From positions 807,649-871,648 of the forward strand of contig NW_021167085.1 in the NCBI RefSeq assembly GCF_003711515.1: DNA of 64,000 nucleotides. The letters are read 5' to 3'. Source of the DNA: Sodiomyces alkalinus F11. Taxonomy: Eukaryota > Ascomycota > Sordariomycetes > Glomerellales > Plectosphaerellaceae. Positions 37,164 through 50,486 of the stretch are shown here, piece by piece. Made by a program: the position numbers and the translations under genes. The notes under the pieces were generated by a model. The model ran no database searches. It was not told the DNA's origin and worked only from the letters and a program-made list of their open reading frames with translations. Every line of letters starts with the position of its first letter. Position 1 is the stretch's first letter.

Positions 37164-38193
37164 CTTGAGGGGATGGGGCAGGTAAAAGAGACAAAATCGA
37201 CTGCGGCGGTGTTGGAATAGGACGATCAATCTTTCACAAGGGTCGGATCAGCATGGCGGGATCTTCGAATCTTATATGCAGAAACAAGGACCCGTCCCCT
37301 TCCCCTCGGTTCCCTCGATCTGGGGAAGCTTTGAACGAAAACTGCTCCCCCATCTTCATATCCCTGCCACCAGCACCCGGATATGTTCAAAGCAAGAAGG
37401 GAGGGGATATTTCCACGAAAGGAAAGGGATCGTCTGGTGTTGATGCAGACATTATTGGTGGAGACAACCCAAGCATGTTTTAGTTTTGGGGCGGACGAAG
37501 ACAAACGTTTTCCTCTTCCTCGACAAAATAGTCAGTTGCCTTGCAAAAGGGTGCCGCGCATTCCGAGAGCCAACATTTGCACGGATGAGTATGTGTAAGT
37601 TTCGCTGCTGCCGAGTCTTCACCACCAATGCCTCGACCCAAGACCTGTCGCTTCGCATATATCGCATCTCAGTAGTCATTACACCGGGGATGCACAATAG
37701 GCAGTAGTGTACGTGTAGGTCACTCTTCAGGGAGAGGGGATCAAGAACATCTCGCGCGCCAATCACGCATAGGAGTGGTATTATCTGGGGCTCGCAACCC
37801 GGCATCGCATCGGGTCTGGTTCGGTAGTCGAGGCGGGAAAAATAAACCTGGGGTGCAGATCGCGGCACAGGGGACGTTGAAGGTGTTGCGCCAAGGCTCA
37901 GAGAACTACGTGTACGTGGTGACCACGGAGAAACTGGAGAATCGCGTGGTGACCATTTGCTCTCCTCGGAGCCTACCCTCCGGCTCTACGTATTTGAGTG
38001 CATGGGTAGAATTCCCTGTTTCACTCGGCCTAGAAGATGGTGGTCCTCAAGGCAACTCAGAAACAGTTCAAAGACCACCTTATGATCCCGCTTCCTAGGT
38101 GATATATATCTACCCACTGCTTCGTCTTGGGAGTTTTTATAACCGCTAAGGAGAGAGAGAGAGAGCACGGACAACCCTACCCCGGAGAATCAC
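37164..38193. other. Intergenic region upstream of the pectate lyase
   Basis: About 1 kb containing the presumed pectate lyase promoter and the 3' end of the S33 hydrolase. A short GA repeat occurs at 38,150-38,164. No gene is supported. Confidence 0.45.
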
Positions 38194-39702
38194 TCAGTCG
38201 ATGGAACCGTCTCGCAGCTGAAAGAGTCGGCCCATCACCTCGTTCGTCTGGGCCCGCAGGGCGTTATGATACATCATATTGGTTTCGAACACCTTACAGC
38301 CCCGGATAAGGGCAGCGGTTTCTCTCGCAAGCCCGTAGTCGACATACATGTCGTCAATGAAACTGGCCGCGTAGACGGGCACTTCATTGCGCCCGAGCTG
38401 GTCTTCGTCGTAGAGGGCCGGCCAGTCTGCGGACGACGCGAGGATGTCGGCGGCATCTTTGAGAGGAATAAGTTCCGGGTAGGTCTCGAAATGGAGGGGG
38501 AATACCATCTCGCCGGAGAAGTGAAGCGGCGGATCATCATCATTATCGGACGACGGGCTGAGGTTGGGCATCTGGTCTAGCCAGGCAAAAGACTCAAGCT
38601 CCTTTCCGACACGGAATGCTGCCCAGTTGGAGGCGATACCTGGTTGATGGCAGTAGATGGCTTCATGGAGAATGGCGTAGATGATGTGGGTGTCAAAGGG
38701 ATTGAACTGCCCGAGAGCGGTGAGAACAGGCCGGTCGAGGAAGCCAAATTGCTCGAGGTCCGTTGTCATCTTGAGGATAAGTGCATGCACCATATCTAGA
38801 CCGCCGTGGGAGCCGAAAGCGAGACCAAGGGTCAGCAGCCGTGGGACAGTAAGGAAGCCGCCTCCGGGGAGGGCCACACGGCCCCCTTCTTGCTGTTGAA
38901 TGAATCGCGCTATGCGGCGAACATTTTTAACATCCTCGGGGAACTTGGCATAGTAGGCCCGGTTACGTTCCACGACCTTCCGAAAGGTCGCCTCGTAGAC
39001 CTGCTCGGGCGCCTTGCCGACAGGGGCGAGACCGCCCGTCAGGAAGACCTCGCGGAGCCCTTCCGGGAAGAAGGAGAGGTAAGTCAGCGAGACGAAACCG
39101 CCAAAGGACTGGCCGAAGATGGACCACTTCTTCTTCTCCTCCGGGTAGTCGTGCGTGAGGCAAGCCCGGACGGCCTCGAGATCTCGGACGATGGAGTCTT
39201 GGCGGAACCGGCTCAGGTAGGTAGCCTGGGCCGACGGGTTGCCAACGGTACGCAGCGTGGCGGCGGACACGGGCGTGCTTGAACCGACGCCCCGGTAGTC
39301 GAGGAACAGAACTTGATAGCCCCGGCTGAGGGCCATGCGCGTGATGGGGCTCTCTTGTGGCTCCTTGTTCCCAAAGCCTGGACCGCCTTCTAAATAGACC
39401 AGCCAGGGCTTCTGTTCGGCCTTGGTGGCGTCTGGCCCCTTCAGGGGAACGATGGGCCGCTCATGTTTGGTGACACTCCTGCCAAAAAGTTGGAGGTTTC
39501 CTGCACTGCGGTTTGCGTGGTCGAGGGGCACCTCGAAGAAAAGCTCCGATACGAGCAACTGGTCTGATGGGAGTATATGGGAATATCAGCAAGACTCAAG
39601 CTCAGTGGTAACTCGCAGCCACCCTGCCCGTAACCCCGTACCTGGCACGACATGTGACCTCCTGGTGATGAGTCTCGCAGGGCTAATCACTTTGGATAAC
39701 AT
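38194..39702 (-). CDS. Proline iminopeptidase-like alpha/beta hydrolase (peptidase S33)
   Basis: Probably removes N-terminal proline or related residues from peptides. Exons 39702-39642 and 39563-38194 give 476 residues. Exon 1 encodes MLSKVISPARLITRRSHVVP; the junction gives DQLLVSELFFEVPLDH, as in fungal relatives. The alpha/beta-hydrolase fold shows the oxyanion region LEGGPGFGN, LDYRGVGSST, the nucleophile elbow FGQSFGG (Ser about residue 170), an Asp in SFIDDMYVDYG and a His in MMYHNALR near the C terminus. A second CAG four bases after the chosen acceptor (39564) would break frame, which decides the splice site. The length fits the large fungal S33 clade rather than bacterial enzymes of about 320 residues. 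Substrate is inferred only. Confidence 0.9.
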
Positions 39703-40330
39703 GGTGACAGGGTTCGGGGTTGATGTTGTTGTTAGGGACGAGATGGAGTAGTCGATGCTTGTTCGTACTACGAAGAGTAAGGTATTCTAAAGAAGGAGAA
39801 TTGAAGTGAGAGCCTGGGGATTACAGGGACTTGTACGGAAATGGGTTATCGTCGCCAATCCCGGGGAAACTCTTGCGCGTAAAGCGAAGGCCGAGATGTT
39901 GTTTTGTATTCCGTATTCGTACGCCGTACACCTTGACGTATTGCGGGGAGTGCACAGTATTTATGAACTTTATACATGTTTCTCCATACGGTGTGTTGAT
40001 ACACCGAGTCCCCACAGGATTGGTCAGCAAATCCACTGACCCTCTCAGCTTCTCTCTTATCAGATCTCCCGTATTCCGTGGTCCGATGTAACTTCCGATC
40101 GTCCAAGCCTTCACGACATGGACGGGGGAAGGGGTTAGTTATATGCGATGGATTGAGAGGAAAAGCAGAGAGGGCGGCAGGAAGATTTCGGCAGACCACA
40201 AGGCGCCAAAAAGGTAATGGATGGTCACAAATTCATCAAACCGAATCCGCTAATACCTTCGAACCTGTCAGATGCCTACAGCCACCTTGTCGGGGTGTGA
40301 CTTGCGCTATTTCTGTAGACGGATAGGGTA
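39703..40330. promoter_or_regulatory. Upstream region of S33 hydrolase and edge of the gene-rich DNA
   Basis: This is the last stretch of ordinary composition before the RIP-like block. It should contain the S33 hydrolase promoter. Short reading frames here show no recognisable protein. Confidence 0.4.
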
Positions 40331-40739
40331 CTTCCGACCGATATATCCATATTAATTTCCGCTCCTTTTACTTTATAGTTAGATATTTCCGCAGAGTATC
40401 TTTTACTCTTCATTAATACATATATATATCTTTTACGTACCTTATTTTGTGTGCTAATAGTTATAAGCCCGGCATTCTAATAAACGAAGCTATTCCGATA
40501 GATCCTGTAGCTTTAAGGCAGTTAAAATAGCCTTAAGTCTATAGCGGTTAGCTTAGTATTATTAGCTATATTCGCCTGCTTTATTTTAACCATTATTCCG
40601 TTATTCCCTATTATTTATATCGCTTAACTCGCTTAAGTCCTATATTAGTCTATCGCTCCTCGTTTAATTAGTCTGTTATAGTCGGTTTCGATAGTTTATT
40701 TCCCTATAGTCCTAGTTAGTTAGACGAAAGCCTTATCTA

Positions 40740-41325
40740 CGGCGTTGCCCACGATAGGCTATACGATCCTCACCTGACTAAAAGAATAGCGTTAGTAGAT
40801 CGAGGCTATTATATAGATAGCCTACGCTAACCAGGTCTCTGACCTTATTAATCCAGACCTTAAGGAATCTAAACGTTCTTAAAAGCTCGAATCCTCGGAA
40901 CCTCTAGAGCTAGAAGAAGGTGACGAAGATAATGCCTAGGATCGTAAGTTTAAGCTATGGAACGTAAAAGAGAATAAATATCAGTAATAGTAATATAGTC
41001 TAGCTGCTCTTCACGACTATATCGCGAAGATAGTTAATCCTAACCTTAAAGATTAGTACGCGGAGAAGAAGGAGGTTAAAGATATCCTGATTACCTTAAA
41101 GGACTATCTTAAACCTACTAACACTGCCTAGAAGTCCCTAGTTAAGAAGAAATAGGAAGAATATATGTAAAATATACGGAGGATACCCTATAAGCGTTAG
41201 CTTTAGGACTTTATATCGCTATACCGAGATTCGAAGACCTATAGCGTTAGATCTTCTAATACTATAGAGGATTAACTTAACGCGTTTTTCAGGGCTATCG
41301 GTACTATAGCTCTAGAGTAGTCAGA
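40740..41325 (+). mobile_element. Ty1/copia element A, gag part (left of insertion)
   Basis: A single reading frame, broken only by TAA/TAG, runs from about 40,740 to 41,325. It encodes a charged gag-like protein with repeated Lys/Glu, for example FKLWNVKENKYQ and LITLKDYLKP. At 41,325 it is interrupted by the LTR of element B and resumes in frame at 51,153. The upstream 400 bases may be its leader or LTR but no boundary is clear. Confidence 0.7.
41321..41325. repeat. Left target-site duplication of element B (TCAGA)
   Basis: Five bases next to the 5' LTR. The partner on the right is TTAAA at 51,148-51,152, different at two positions by C-to-T and G-to-A changes. Removing the element and one copy rejoins the copia gag frame (S-D-A-R-F-I-E), which supports the assignment. 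Confidence 0.75.
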
Positions 41326-41749
41326 TAATACGCCCCGGATTCTACTAGGAATACCAGGGCGTACCACGGGGTACCCCAGCGGTTCCATAGTATAAGCTAT
41401 AGCACCCACGGGGTACGCTATAGATACCTTTAGGGTATACTATAGCTTCCCTGGGGTATAATTAGTGAATACCGGGGAATCCCCCGGGTTCCCGTATATA
41501 GAAGCCGAGGATTCTACGGGGTTCACCTGTAGATACTCAAGTCCCGGGGGCGCGCCCCCTTAGCTTAGATAAAATATCTTTATTATACCTCTTTTACTAT
41601 AGTAAAGGTCACCCTTTAAATCCTGGATTCTCTAAGTCTAATAATACTAGCTAGTTAGAGTTATGCCCGGATAATGTATATTAAATCCTAGATCCGTTTA
41701 GGTCCTATAGTGCTAGTTAGCTAGAGTTATACCCGGATAGGGTATATTA
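41326..41749 (+). repeat. 5' LTR of element B
   Basis: A 424-bp repeat starting TAATACGCCCCGG and ending GGGTATATTA. The termini fit TG...CA after RIP; the D copy still ends in TATATCA. Its last 131 bases are a tandem duplication (41,619-41,683 and 41,684-41,749). It contains a GC-palindromic core GGGGGCGCGCCCCC near 41,546-41,560. Confidence 0.93.
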
Positions 41750-42999
41750 CTAATACTTTTAGGTAAGGTTTATATACCGCCGCCCGGCGTAACCTATAAG
41801 GACCGCACCTATATAGACTATATAGGCTTATTAGCGAACCCGCTAGTATATTAGGCGATAACGCCTCCCTTTTACTAGGTTTAGGCGTAGAGTATATAAG
41901 GAATCTATAGTTATTAGCTACGGTATAGGAAAGGCGCCCGTACTAACCTATACTAAGGTATTTACTGTGGATCCTAAGGTTTAATACTATAACTGATATA
42001 AACCTTCTTAATAATCGTCCTCCCCTCCCACGAAATATAAGGGGAGCCTAACCTCTTCTAAAGTTTAGTAAGGATTACCCGTACCTCGCGGAAAACGTTC
42101 TCCTCCTAGAGTAAATTACGCTACTTACTATTCTCCGATCGGCGATAAACGTGCTAGGGAACCCCGAAACTAATAGCGTAGTAACCCTAAAAGGAAGAGC
42201 GTAGAAGCTAGTTATTACGCTAGAGAGCGTGTATCCGAAGATTTAGGCGATTAATCCTAGTCGTTTCGCCGTAGCGTTTAAAAAATAGCTTATCTATAAG
42301 CTAAAATACTAAGAGATCCTAGTAAGCTTAGATAAAACCGATAAAAAGAGAGGTAAATAAGTCGCTAAAGCGTTTACCGCTAGTCCGCTATCGCCGATTA
42401 CCTCGGATAAGCTAAAGAATAGACTAGCAAAATACGGTCTAACCGGGATAAGTCCTACCGGACCTATCTCCGCTATACCCTTTATTAGTTAAAAGGCTAT
42501 AGTAGGACCTAATAGGCTATTACTTAATTTAGCGGTATTAGATAATACTCTATTTAGTAATATAGAACTAACTATACTCCTTATCTATCTTACTATAAAG
42601 ATAACGGATAAGGAACCTACTATTAAGGAGGAGGAATTAATATACTCCTTAAGTAGATCCTCCTTATACTAATCGCCTATATCCTATATCTCTCCTAATA
42701 AGACTATTACCTATTATACTCTTATTATAGATCGTTAACCTTTTAACGCCCCTAGCCGCGCCTTCTTAGCCGATTACCCGGTTAATACTAAAAGCACGGC
42801 GTTTAGCGCGGGCGTACCCGGACTTAGTTACGCTAACGCCTACTAGGACCGCGGACCGCCGGATAAAACGCCTCCTCCTTCTCTAGTACTAACCTAGCCG
42901 CCTCCTATAAGCGGAGACTAGATATATATACGCTAATCCGACTTACTTACTATTATCGGAGAGCTTTAGCGCGGATTATAGCCGTAATAGTCCTAAGTC

Positions 43000-43700
43000 C
43001 GCTTTAAGGCGGATAACCTCGGATATTTTAACCCGCCGGAGTATTTTACCGCTACTTAAGATATTCGCACGGAAGGAACTAAGCTTATCTTCCTTAATAT
43101 ATTCCGCTTTACGGACGCTACAGAATAGTATGCTAGTATAAGCCCCGGGTATCGCGAAGCCCTTATACGCGGTATCTCCTATTACCTCCTAGGTAAATCC
43201 TCTAAATAGTTAATAATTATAGACCTTAGACTCCGTAAGTAATATAGTAAGGAAGCCACTCTAAAGGATTAAAAAAACGGCCTAAAGAGTCGATTCCGGC
43301 TCCCGCGCGAAGAAGCCGAGTATAGACTACGTAAGGAAAGATATACCCTAAAAGACGTTATAAACCGCCGTGATATCCGTGTATTCGCTAATAGAGTAGT
43401 CCGACTCGTTAAGGACTTTAATAAATCTAAGGAAAAGTTCCTATCTATTATCTAGGATAAGCTTAATGCTAACCTAGCCGCTACTATAGTCCGCCTAGGA
43501 CTTAAGGTAAAGTAAGCCGACTTTATAAACTCCCTAGCTAGCCTAATACTAGGGTAGTATCGGAATTATACCTAAGGTGAATAGAAGCATTACGTTAACC
43601 GATATAGCCTAGCTAGGGCTAACTAGGGAACCCGCGGATCCTACGGCTTTATACCGCTTATTATAATAGTATAGTAGCCCACTTTAAGGTATTATAACCG
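43000..43700 (+). pseudogene. gag-like region of element B, RIP-inactivated
   Basis: A continuous frame with TAA/TAG interruptions shows FRFTDATE, SRFRLPREEAEYRLRKERY and RRDIRVFANRVVRLVK, resembling the gag of fungal gypsy elements as I recall them. Limits are approximate. No intact zinc knuckle was found downstream. Confidence 0.6.
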
Positions 43701-44329
43701 CCGGTCTAATCCTATACCCGAGCGATATCGTATACTATAGCCGGACCGCTATTCCCTTAGCCCTAGCTAATTCCGTCGCTAAAGTAAGAACCGCGCCCTA
43801 CTTACGCCTAACGCTAACCGCTTTACTAACGATAAGGGTTAACGACTCCTAATCTATAACGCTAATACATAATCTAACCGTTAATACAGGGACTATCCTA
43901 GAGACCGCCCCCGTAACTAGGTAAACGCCTCCGCTAAAAAGACCGCCGCGGAACCTATATCCGGAGATAATACCGATATAGAACCTAAAAACGAGTACTA
44001 CTACGCTAAGGTAGACTCTAAGGGTTTTATAGATTCCGAGGATAATAATAGCGCGGGTAACGGACGGAGCGACTAACTATATTAGGTCGCCGATAGACCC
44101 GGATTCGTGCCTAAGTATTCCGATCTTTATTAGATATACTAAAAGTATAGTAAATACCACTAACCTATAAGATTTAATAATAAAACCCTTCGATATAAAA
44201 AAAAATACGCCTAGCTATACCGACTAATAGCGTAGGATAAATAGGACTCGACTCTAATCGATAATACTTTCTAGAAAGTAAAGGATCTATCTAACGGACT
44301 TTATAACTATATATACGCCCGGATTTAGG

Positions 44330-47300
44330 CCTATAGTATACTAATAGGCGCGCTATTCGAAATCTACGTTAACTTAGGAGCCTCTCGTTATATAGTAAGC
44401 TAATACCTCTTAAGTCGATTCCCCGATAAGCAGGTTAATCCTACTAAGTAGGCTATACTATATAGCGTAGGATCGATAAAGACCCTAGGATAGGCTACCT
44501 TTACTATACTAGTTTATAGTATAGTAGGTAACGACTTAAAAATCGGCCGACTATATATCGGAGGCTAGGTAATTCTAAGGCTTAACGCCGGTCTCCTCCT
44601 CGGATAAGAATTTAACTACCCGAATAGCCTAGATATCCTTAACACGTAGGACGCTATCCGTATCGGAGTATACTAGGACTTTCTTATACTAGCTTAAGTA
44701 TTCGCTAAGCGTTCCCCGATCTAGCAGAAGATTAAAGCCGCCGGAAGGACCATGATTCCTCCGCGGTAGTACGGGTATATACCTATCTAAAAACCCGATA
44801 TTAACCTTAATTCCCTAGAGTTCTCCCCGGATATTAAGGGTTCCCCGAACTATCTCCTTAACGATTAAAGCACGGTATTAATCTTTAACGCGAGCGACCG
44901 CTTAATAGTTATTCCTAAAAGCACTAAGCTAGGATACATAGAACTATTCTACGCTAATAGATACTTTTATATTAAATAAGATAACGCCCGGAATATCCTA
45001 ATAAAGCGACTAAGGACCATAGAGCTATTAGCAGATAAAGCGACCGGTAACGTTTTCCGGGGGTACCTTATATCCGAGGGTAAACTTAGTATCGCTAAGA
45101 GCCCCGACGCTCATACGGAAACTACTAAGGAAGGCGTAACGATCTACCGCTATAAGGCTAAGGTTATCCGCTATTTTGCTAAGATTATAGAAAAGGATCC
45201 TAAAGTTTAGACCGACTAAGGCGTAGTCGATATACCTTATAGGAAATATATACGGATTCTATTAGTTAATAGATAGTATAACTAAAAGATTAGTTAGAAG
45301 GCGTACCCGCTTAGTCGTGATAATAAGTAATTCTTAGATAAAACCCTTAACGGGTTATACTAGTAGGGATATATAGAATAGCTAATATAGCCTATACCCT
45401 TCGGAGCGCCTATATTTATTATATAGCGTACCGTAAATAGTAAGTATAAGGGCCAGATAGTAGTCGACCTTTATACTCTAAATAAGGTTATTATCCCTAA
45501 CGCGTACCCTATACCGATATAAGATTAGGTTATCCGGTGTTTTTATAGAAAAAGGTTTATTTCCGTAGTGGATACTAGGGCGTTCTTCTATTAGTTCTTG
45601 GTGTATAAGCCGTATCGAGAACAGTTTACTATCCTTTTATACCGGGGATAGGAGTACTCTAAGGTTATACTAATAGGCTTTTATAATTCCTTAGCGCACG
45701 TCTAATAGTATATAGATAAGCTCCTCCGCCCGTATAAAAGCTTCGCCGCCGCTTTTATTAATAATATCGTAATCGTATTAGATTCTAAGGATAAGTATAC
45801 CGGCTACCTAAATACCGTATTAGCCCTATTTAACCGTAAAAGGATCTTTATCTCCCCTAATAAGTCCTTTATTATATACCTATCGGTTTAGCTATTAGGA
45901 TTTAAGGTTAATACCCTTAGCCTATTAAATACTAAGGAACGTATAGCGGCGCTTTATAAGGTATCGCCCCCGAGATCTCTATAAGCATTAGAATAGTAGA
46001 TTAGTATAACTAGATAGCTTTAGCACCTTATTCCACGGTTTTCCTACTATATTAGCCCGCTATAATACCGGAAGACCGCTCTTCTAGCGGAGGCACGGAA
46101 GCTTAGGAAGGACACGGGCTAGGCCTATAAGGCGTATACTCGATACGCTATATTTAAACTAATTACCGAGGAATTAGCCACGTTTAAGACTATCACGGAC
46201 GCTTTTATATTTAATATTTACCTCTTTTACCACGATCTCTTTAAGATTCTTTTTATCTAGCTCGATATATTTAAGGAACTCGGCTTCTCCGCTATACTAT
46301 TCTAGCTTATTAATAAGTCCGAATAGCTTATTAAGGGAATTATTCGTAAGACCTTAGTACGCCTAATACTTTATATTAGTAAAGGGCTAAATACCGCTAA
46401 GTAGAAGTACTAGCTAACGGAATTAAAGGTCGCCTACCTTATCTAGGCCGTCCGAAAGACCCGAACTATTATCTAGTCCGCCCGCCGGAATCCGACTATT
46501 ATCCTAACGGACTACGCGGTTACCGTAGGAATTATAAAGTCCACGGCGCTAGCTAGTACCGATAAGACCCGGTTAAATATAAAGTTTATCCTCTCCTCCG
46601 AATTCTTTAGCTAGTTTTAGCTAGACTACCACTATATCCCTAGTAAGACTAATATAATAGCTAACGCCTTTTTACGGCTCCTTATTACCGATATAGCAGA
46701 AAAAGGAGAAGGAGAACTTAAAAGGATTTAGTATAATTAGGCGGTCTATTATTTTAGCGAACTATAGATAGATCCGGATATACGATAAAGGATTTACGAT
46801 AGTTATATTAAAGACCTATAATAAGGCCCTATACTCGCTTAGGTAGAAGACTAGACCTTTTAAATTAAGATCCCCTTCGAGTTAGATAATAGTCTACTAT
46901 ACTATATAGAATAGAATAGTAAACACTATCTTTATATCCCCTTCGCCCTACGGTAAGAGTTTATCCGTGCCGCCTACGATAAACGCTATCACTTTAGCGT
47001 TAAACGCACTTAGCATAATCTTATTAGCCGATTCGCTATCCCTAAGTTATATAGGGAGGTTAAGTCTTATATTGCTAACTACTAAATCTACTTTACTAAC
47101 TAGACTAACCGCTAACGCCCCCTTAATAAGATATAGCCTATCCTAATACCTTTAATCCCCTTTTATACTATCGCTATAGACTTTATTATTAGTTTACCCG
47201 AGGTTTCCTTAGCCGGTTCTCCTTAGTAAAGAGAGGGCTTCCCTTTATTCGATTTACTTTTAACTATTACCGATAAGTTTATTAAGGCTACCTTACTTAT

Positions 47301-48280
47301 TCCGGGCTATAGTATATATACCGCCTAGGATTAGGCTTTATCCCTGCTTTAAGCGCTCTAGCTCGGGACTAAGGGATCCCCTAATCTATTATTTCCGACT
47401 AAGACCCTAAGTTCCTCTCCGACTTCTAGACGACGCTATAAAAGGCTACCAGTATAACCCTTAGATTCTCTACGGTATAGTATCCTTAGATAGATAGCCT
47501 ATCTAAGCGAAAGAATTAAATAGTAGAGATCTTTATCCGTATATTCCTTACCTAAAACCCCGAGGTTTTATAGGCGAAAGTTATCGTGCCGCTATAGTTT
47601 AATCTTAATAACGCTTTCTATAAGATACTCGGATACGCTCCGAATAAGATACTATACGGTATAAGAACTAACGGCCCCCTTAACCTCCTCGGGGAAGCTA
47701 GCCCGTAACTCTCGCGCGAGATACTCTAGGAAGACGCTAAGCTCGCTATCGCTATAGTATAGATATATATAAAGCGGCTATATAATAAGAAACACCGTAA
47801 TATACGGTTCGCCCCCGGCGACTTAGTCTATATCCGGCTTAGCTAGGGATATAACCTGCCTAGTAAACTATCCACTAAGATCGGTTAGTAACGGATAGGC
47901 CCCTTTAAGGTCTTAGAGTAGATAACGCCGCTAGTATACCGCCTTAACTTACCTAGTATAATAAACGTCTATCTAGTCATTAGTATCGTTTAATTATTAC
48001 CGGCTAAGAACCCGAGTAAGGACTTATTCCCCGGATAGAACGCCGAGGTAGGCCCGGTTAATATAGGCAATTAGGATAACGACCGATAGTGTAACCCGTA
48101 TAAGCACTATAAAATTAAAATGATCCTGGATAAAAGGATAACCTATAAGGGGCGAGGTTAGCTATAAACCGAGTACCTAATACGATAGAAAGAATAGCTA
48201 GCTTACTAGAACGTTTAGATACCGAAAAAAGCTATAAAGGCTTAAAAGCTTATTAACGCCTTTAAGGGGAGATAAAAGAT
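44330..48280 (+). pseudogene. pol of element B (PR-RT-RH-IN-chromodomain), RIP-inactivated
   Basis: Protease lies near 44,340-44,420, where the expected catalytic D-S-G-A reads N-L-G-A (44,371-44,382). Reverse transcriptase covers about 45,370-45,960, with VVDLYTLNKVIIPNAYP and the catalytic site reading F-I-N-N (45,754-45,765). RNase H is about 46,190-46,560, integrase about 46,950-47,450 (a PFYTIAIDFIISLPE block) and a chromodomain-like segment about 48,110-48,260 (EYLIR, NV*IPKKAIKA). Stops are TAA or TAG throughout. Confidence 0.85.
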
Positions 48281-48835
48281 ATTAGATAATCTAAGGATAG
48301 TCTTAAAGAAAATAGAAGCCCCTAAAGCGCTATAACTAGGGGATATTAAAGAACCACGGTATAAACGGCGGAACTAAAGGACTACTAAGGTATTACTAGG
48401 CGCCCCGGTAATATAATATAAAACGGATATTATTACCGCCCTAAATAACGCTTACGAACCCTAGGGAATAGCAGGAATAAAAGGACTACTATCTATATAC
48501 GCCTTTTACCGGCCGCTATAATAACCACGGTTACTATAACGCTCTACTAAGTATAAAAAGATATAACGGCGCGCCTATAATACTCTAGGCCCGCCTCCCT
48601 CCTTCTTCTATACACTACTACCGCGATCGCTTATATCGTTATCGTGATTTACTCTATTTTCCTATACTTCCCTTATAATATTATCATTTTAAGAATATTT
48701 CCCTATTATCTATTTAATTTACTATTTCTAACTTCCTTATACCTTAACGTATATATTCCTTACCTTCCCCCCTAACACCGTCTCCCTATACCGCCCCCCG
48801 CGGTATACTACGTAGTTATCTTTCCTAGTTCCTAC

Positions 48836-50486
48836 TAGCCGTTAAAGGATATTAAGTACCGCGAAACGTTTAAGAAAGCGTTTAAGACCGCGAAGAGGGC
48901 CGGACACGGGCTTACTAAGGAGGGATACCTCCGCGCCGTTATACTATACGGCGGAGAGAAGAGACTTAAATATAAGCTTTTTACCCTCGGCACATGCTTT
49001 ACCATATAGAAAGAAATATATAAGGATAAACTTAAGGACTTCCGTCGTTTCGTAGAGGCCTAAGGATACGACTATCTCGCTATTTATAATCTAGACTATA
49101 TAATCTTTATTCTCCCCGATTATCCCTAAGTAAACTAAGGCGTAACCGAGGTTAAGGCTAAGCTAATTATTAGCTAATACCCTTAGCCCGAATATTTACT
49201 AAGCGCTACTAAGCACATCGTGTTATAGTACTAGCTAAAAACCCTATTTAAGTAATATATTATAGGATATAACGCGGACGCCCTATATAACTATACCGGT
49301 AAATATACTAAAACGCCCTAGAAAACCACCGCTAAGAATATAGACTCCCCCGCTATTATATTAGGCCCCCGGGTAACCGTATATACTAATCTAAAGAATA
49401 ACGCCGAGGTAAATAGCTTATTAGTTACCGATCCCGCTATAAACCCCCTTATAAGTAATATTATAACTATTCCTAAGTATATAGTTAACTATTAATAGGA
49501 GTAAACCTTCCTCTTATTAGCTATATATAATCTTCTAGATATATAAGGTAAGACTATCACCGAAGACGAGTATCGCCGTAAGTCCTAAGAATACGCTAAA
49601 GAAGCAGCGAAATGTAATAAGCTAGCTAGAAAGTTCTTTAAGGGCCTAGCGATAGGCCCCGGCTATAACGATAACTAGACTATTAATATCCTATTAGTTA
49701 ATAACTTCTTTAGTTAGGTGCATTAGGGCGGCGCGCTGAATATTACCACGCCTGCTAAGACGTCTAAGCGGCCTATACTAGACACGTATAAATAAATAAT
49801 AATGCCGGCTAAGCGTATCGCGGTAAAAGAGTCCCGGGAGAAACTCCTTATAAATATAATTAAGTGTTTCGGGGTATAATTACGCGATAAGAATACGCGG
49901 CCTTTATTCTATACGATCGCTAAGGGTAACTAAGACCTTATTATAGTCTACTAGCACGGCTATAGAACCGTGCTACTAATCCTAGCCGGTAGATAGCTTT
50001 ACTCTATAATCGAAGATATTATCGCCCTTAGCGCCGTATAAACTATATTAAATCTAATAATAATAGTTCGCTATTTCCGTATAGGAAAGCTTATATACCT
50101 AAGGCCTTTTAAAGGCGATAGTTAACTATTAGCCGGCTATAAAGAGTAGCTAGCGAACCGTATTACGGCTAACTATAAACTAATAACCCGTATTATCCTA
50201 GTATACGCCGTGCTTAAATAATAGTACGCTAGCCGTACTTATACCGGACTATTAGCGTTTAGTGATATCGACCCTATTAACCTACTTAAGCTAGCGGATA
50301 CGATAATAATCGATAAAGTATTTATTATCTTAGAGGTCGATATTAACCTTTAGGGCTTCCCGGATAAAGTATAAATCGTAATAAACACGGAGGATAATAA
50401 CGGTATAACTATTTTAGACTAACTATACGGAATAGCGCGAAAGATTCGCGGCGCTATAGGAATTTACTAGGGTATACCGTAAAAAT
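48836..50486 (+). pseudogene. Extra reading frame of element B, function unknown
   Basis: A single frame of about 550 codons, interrupted only by TAA/TAG and without any apparent frameshift, follows the chromodomain and ends 238 bases before the 3' LTR. Recognisable pieces include YRETFKKAFKTAKRAGHGL, GGEKRLKYKLFTLG and AFSDIDPINLLKLADTII. I do not recognise it as gag, envelope or a known accessory protein. The same frame exists in copy D (60,521-62,171, minus). Codons 1-20 and the exact start are uncertain. Confidence 0.7.
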
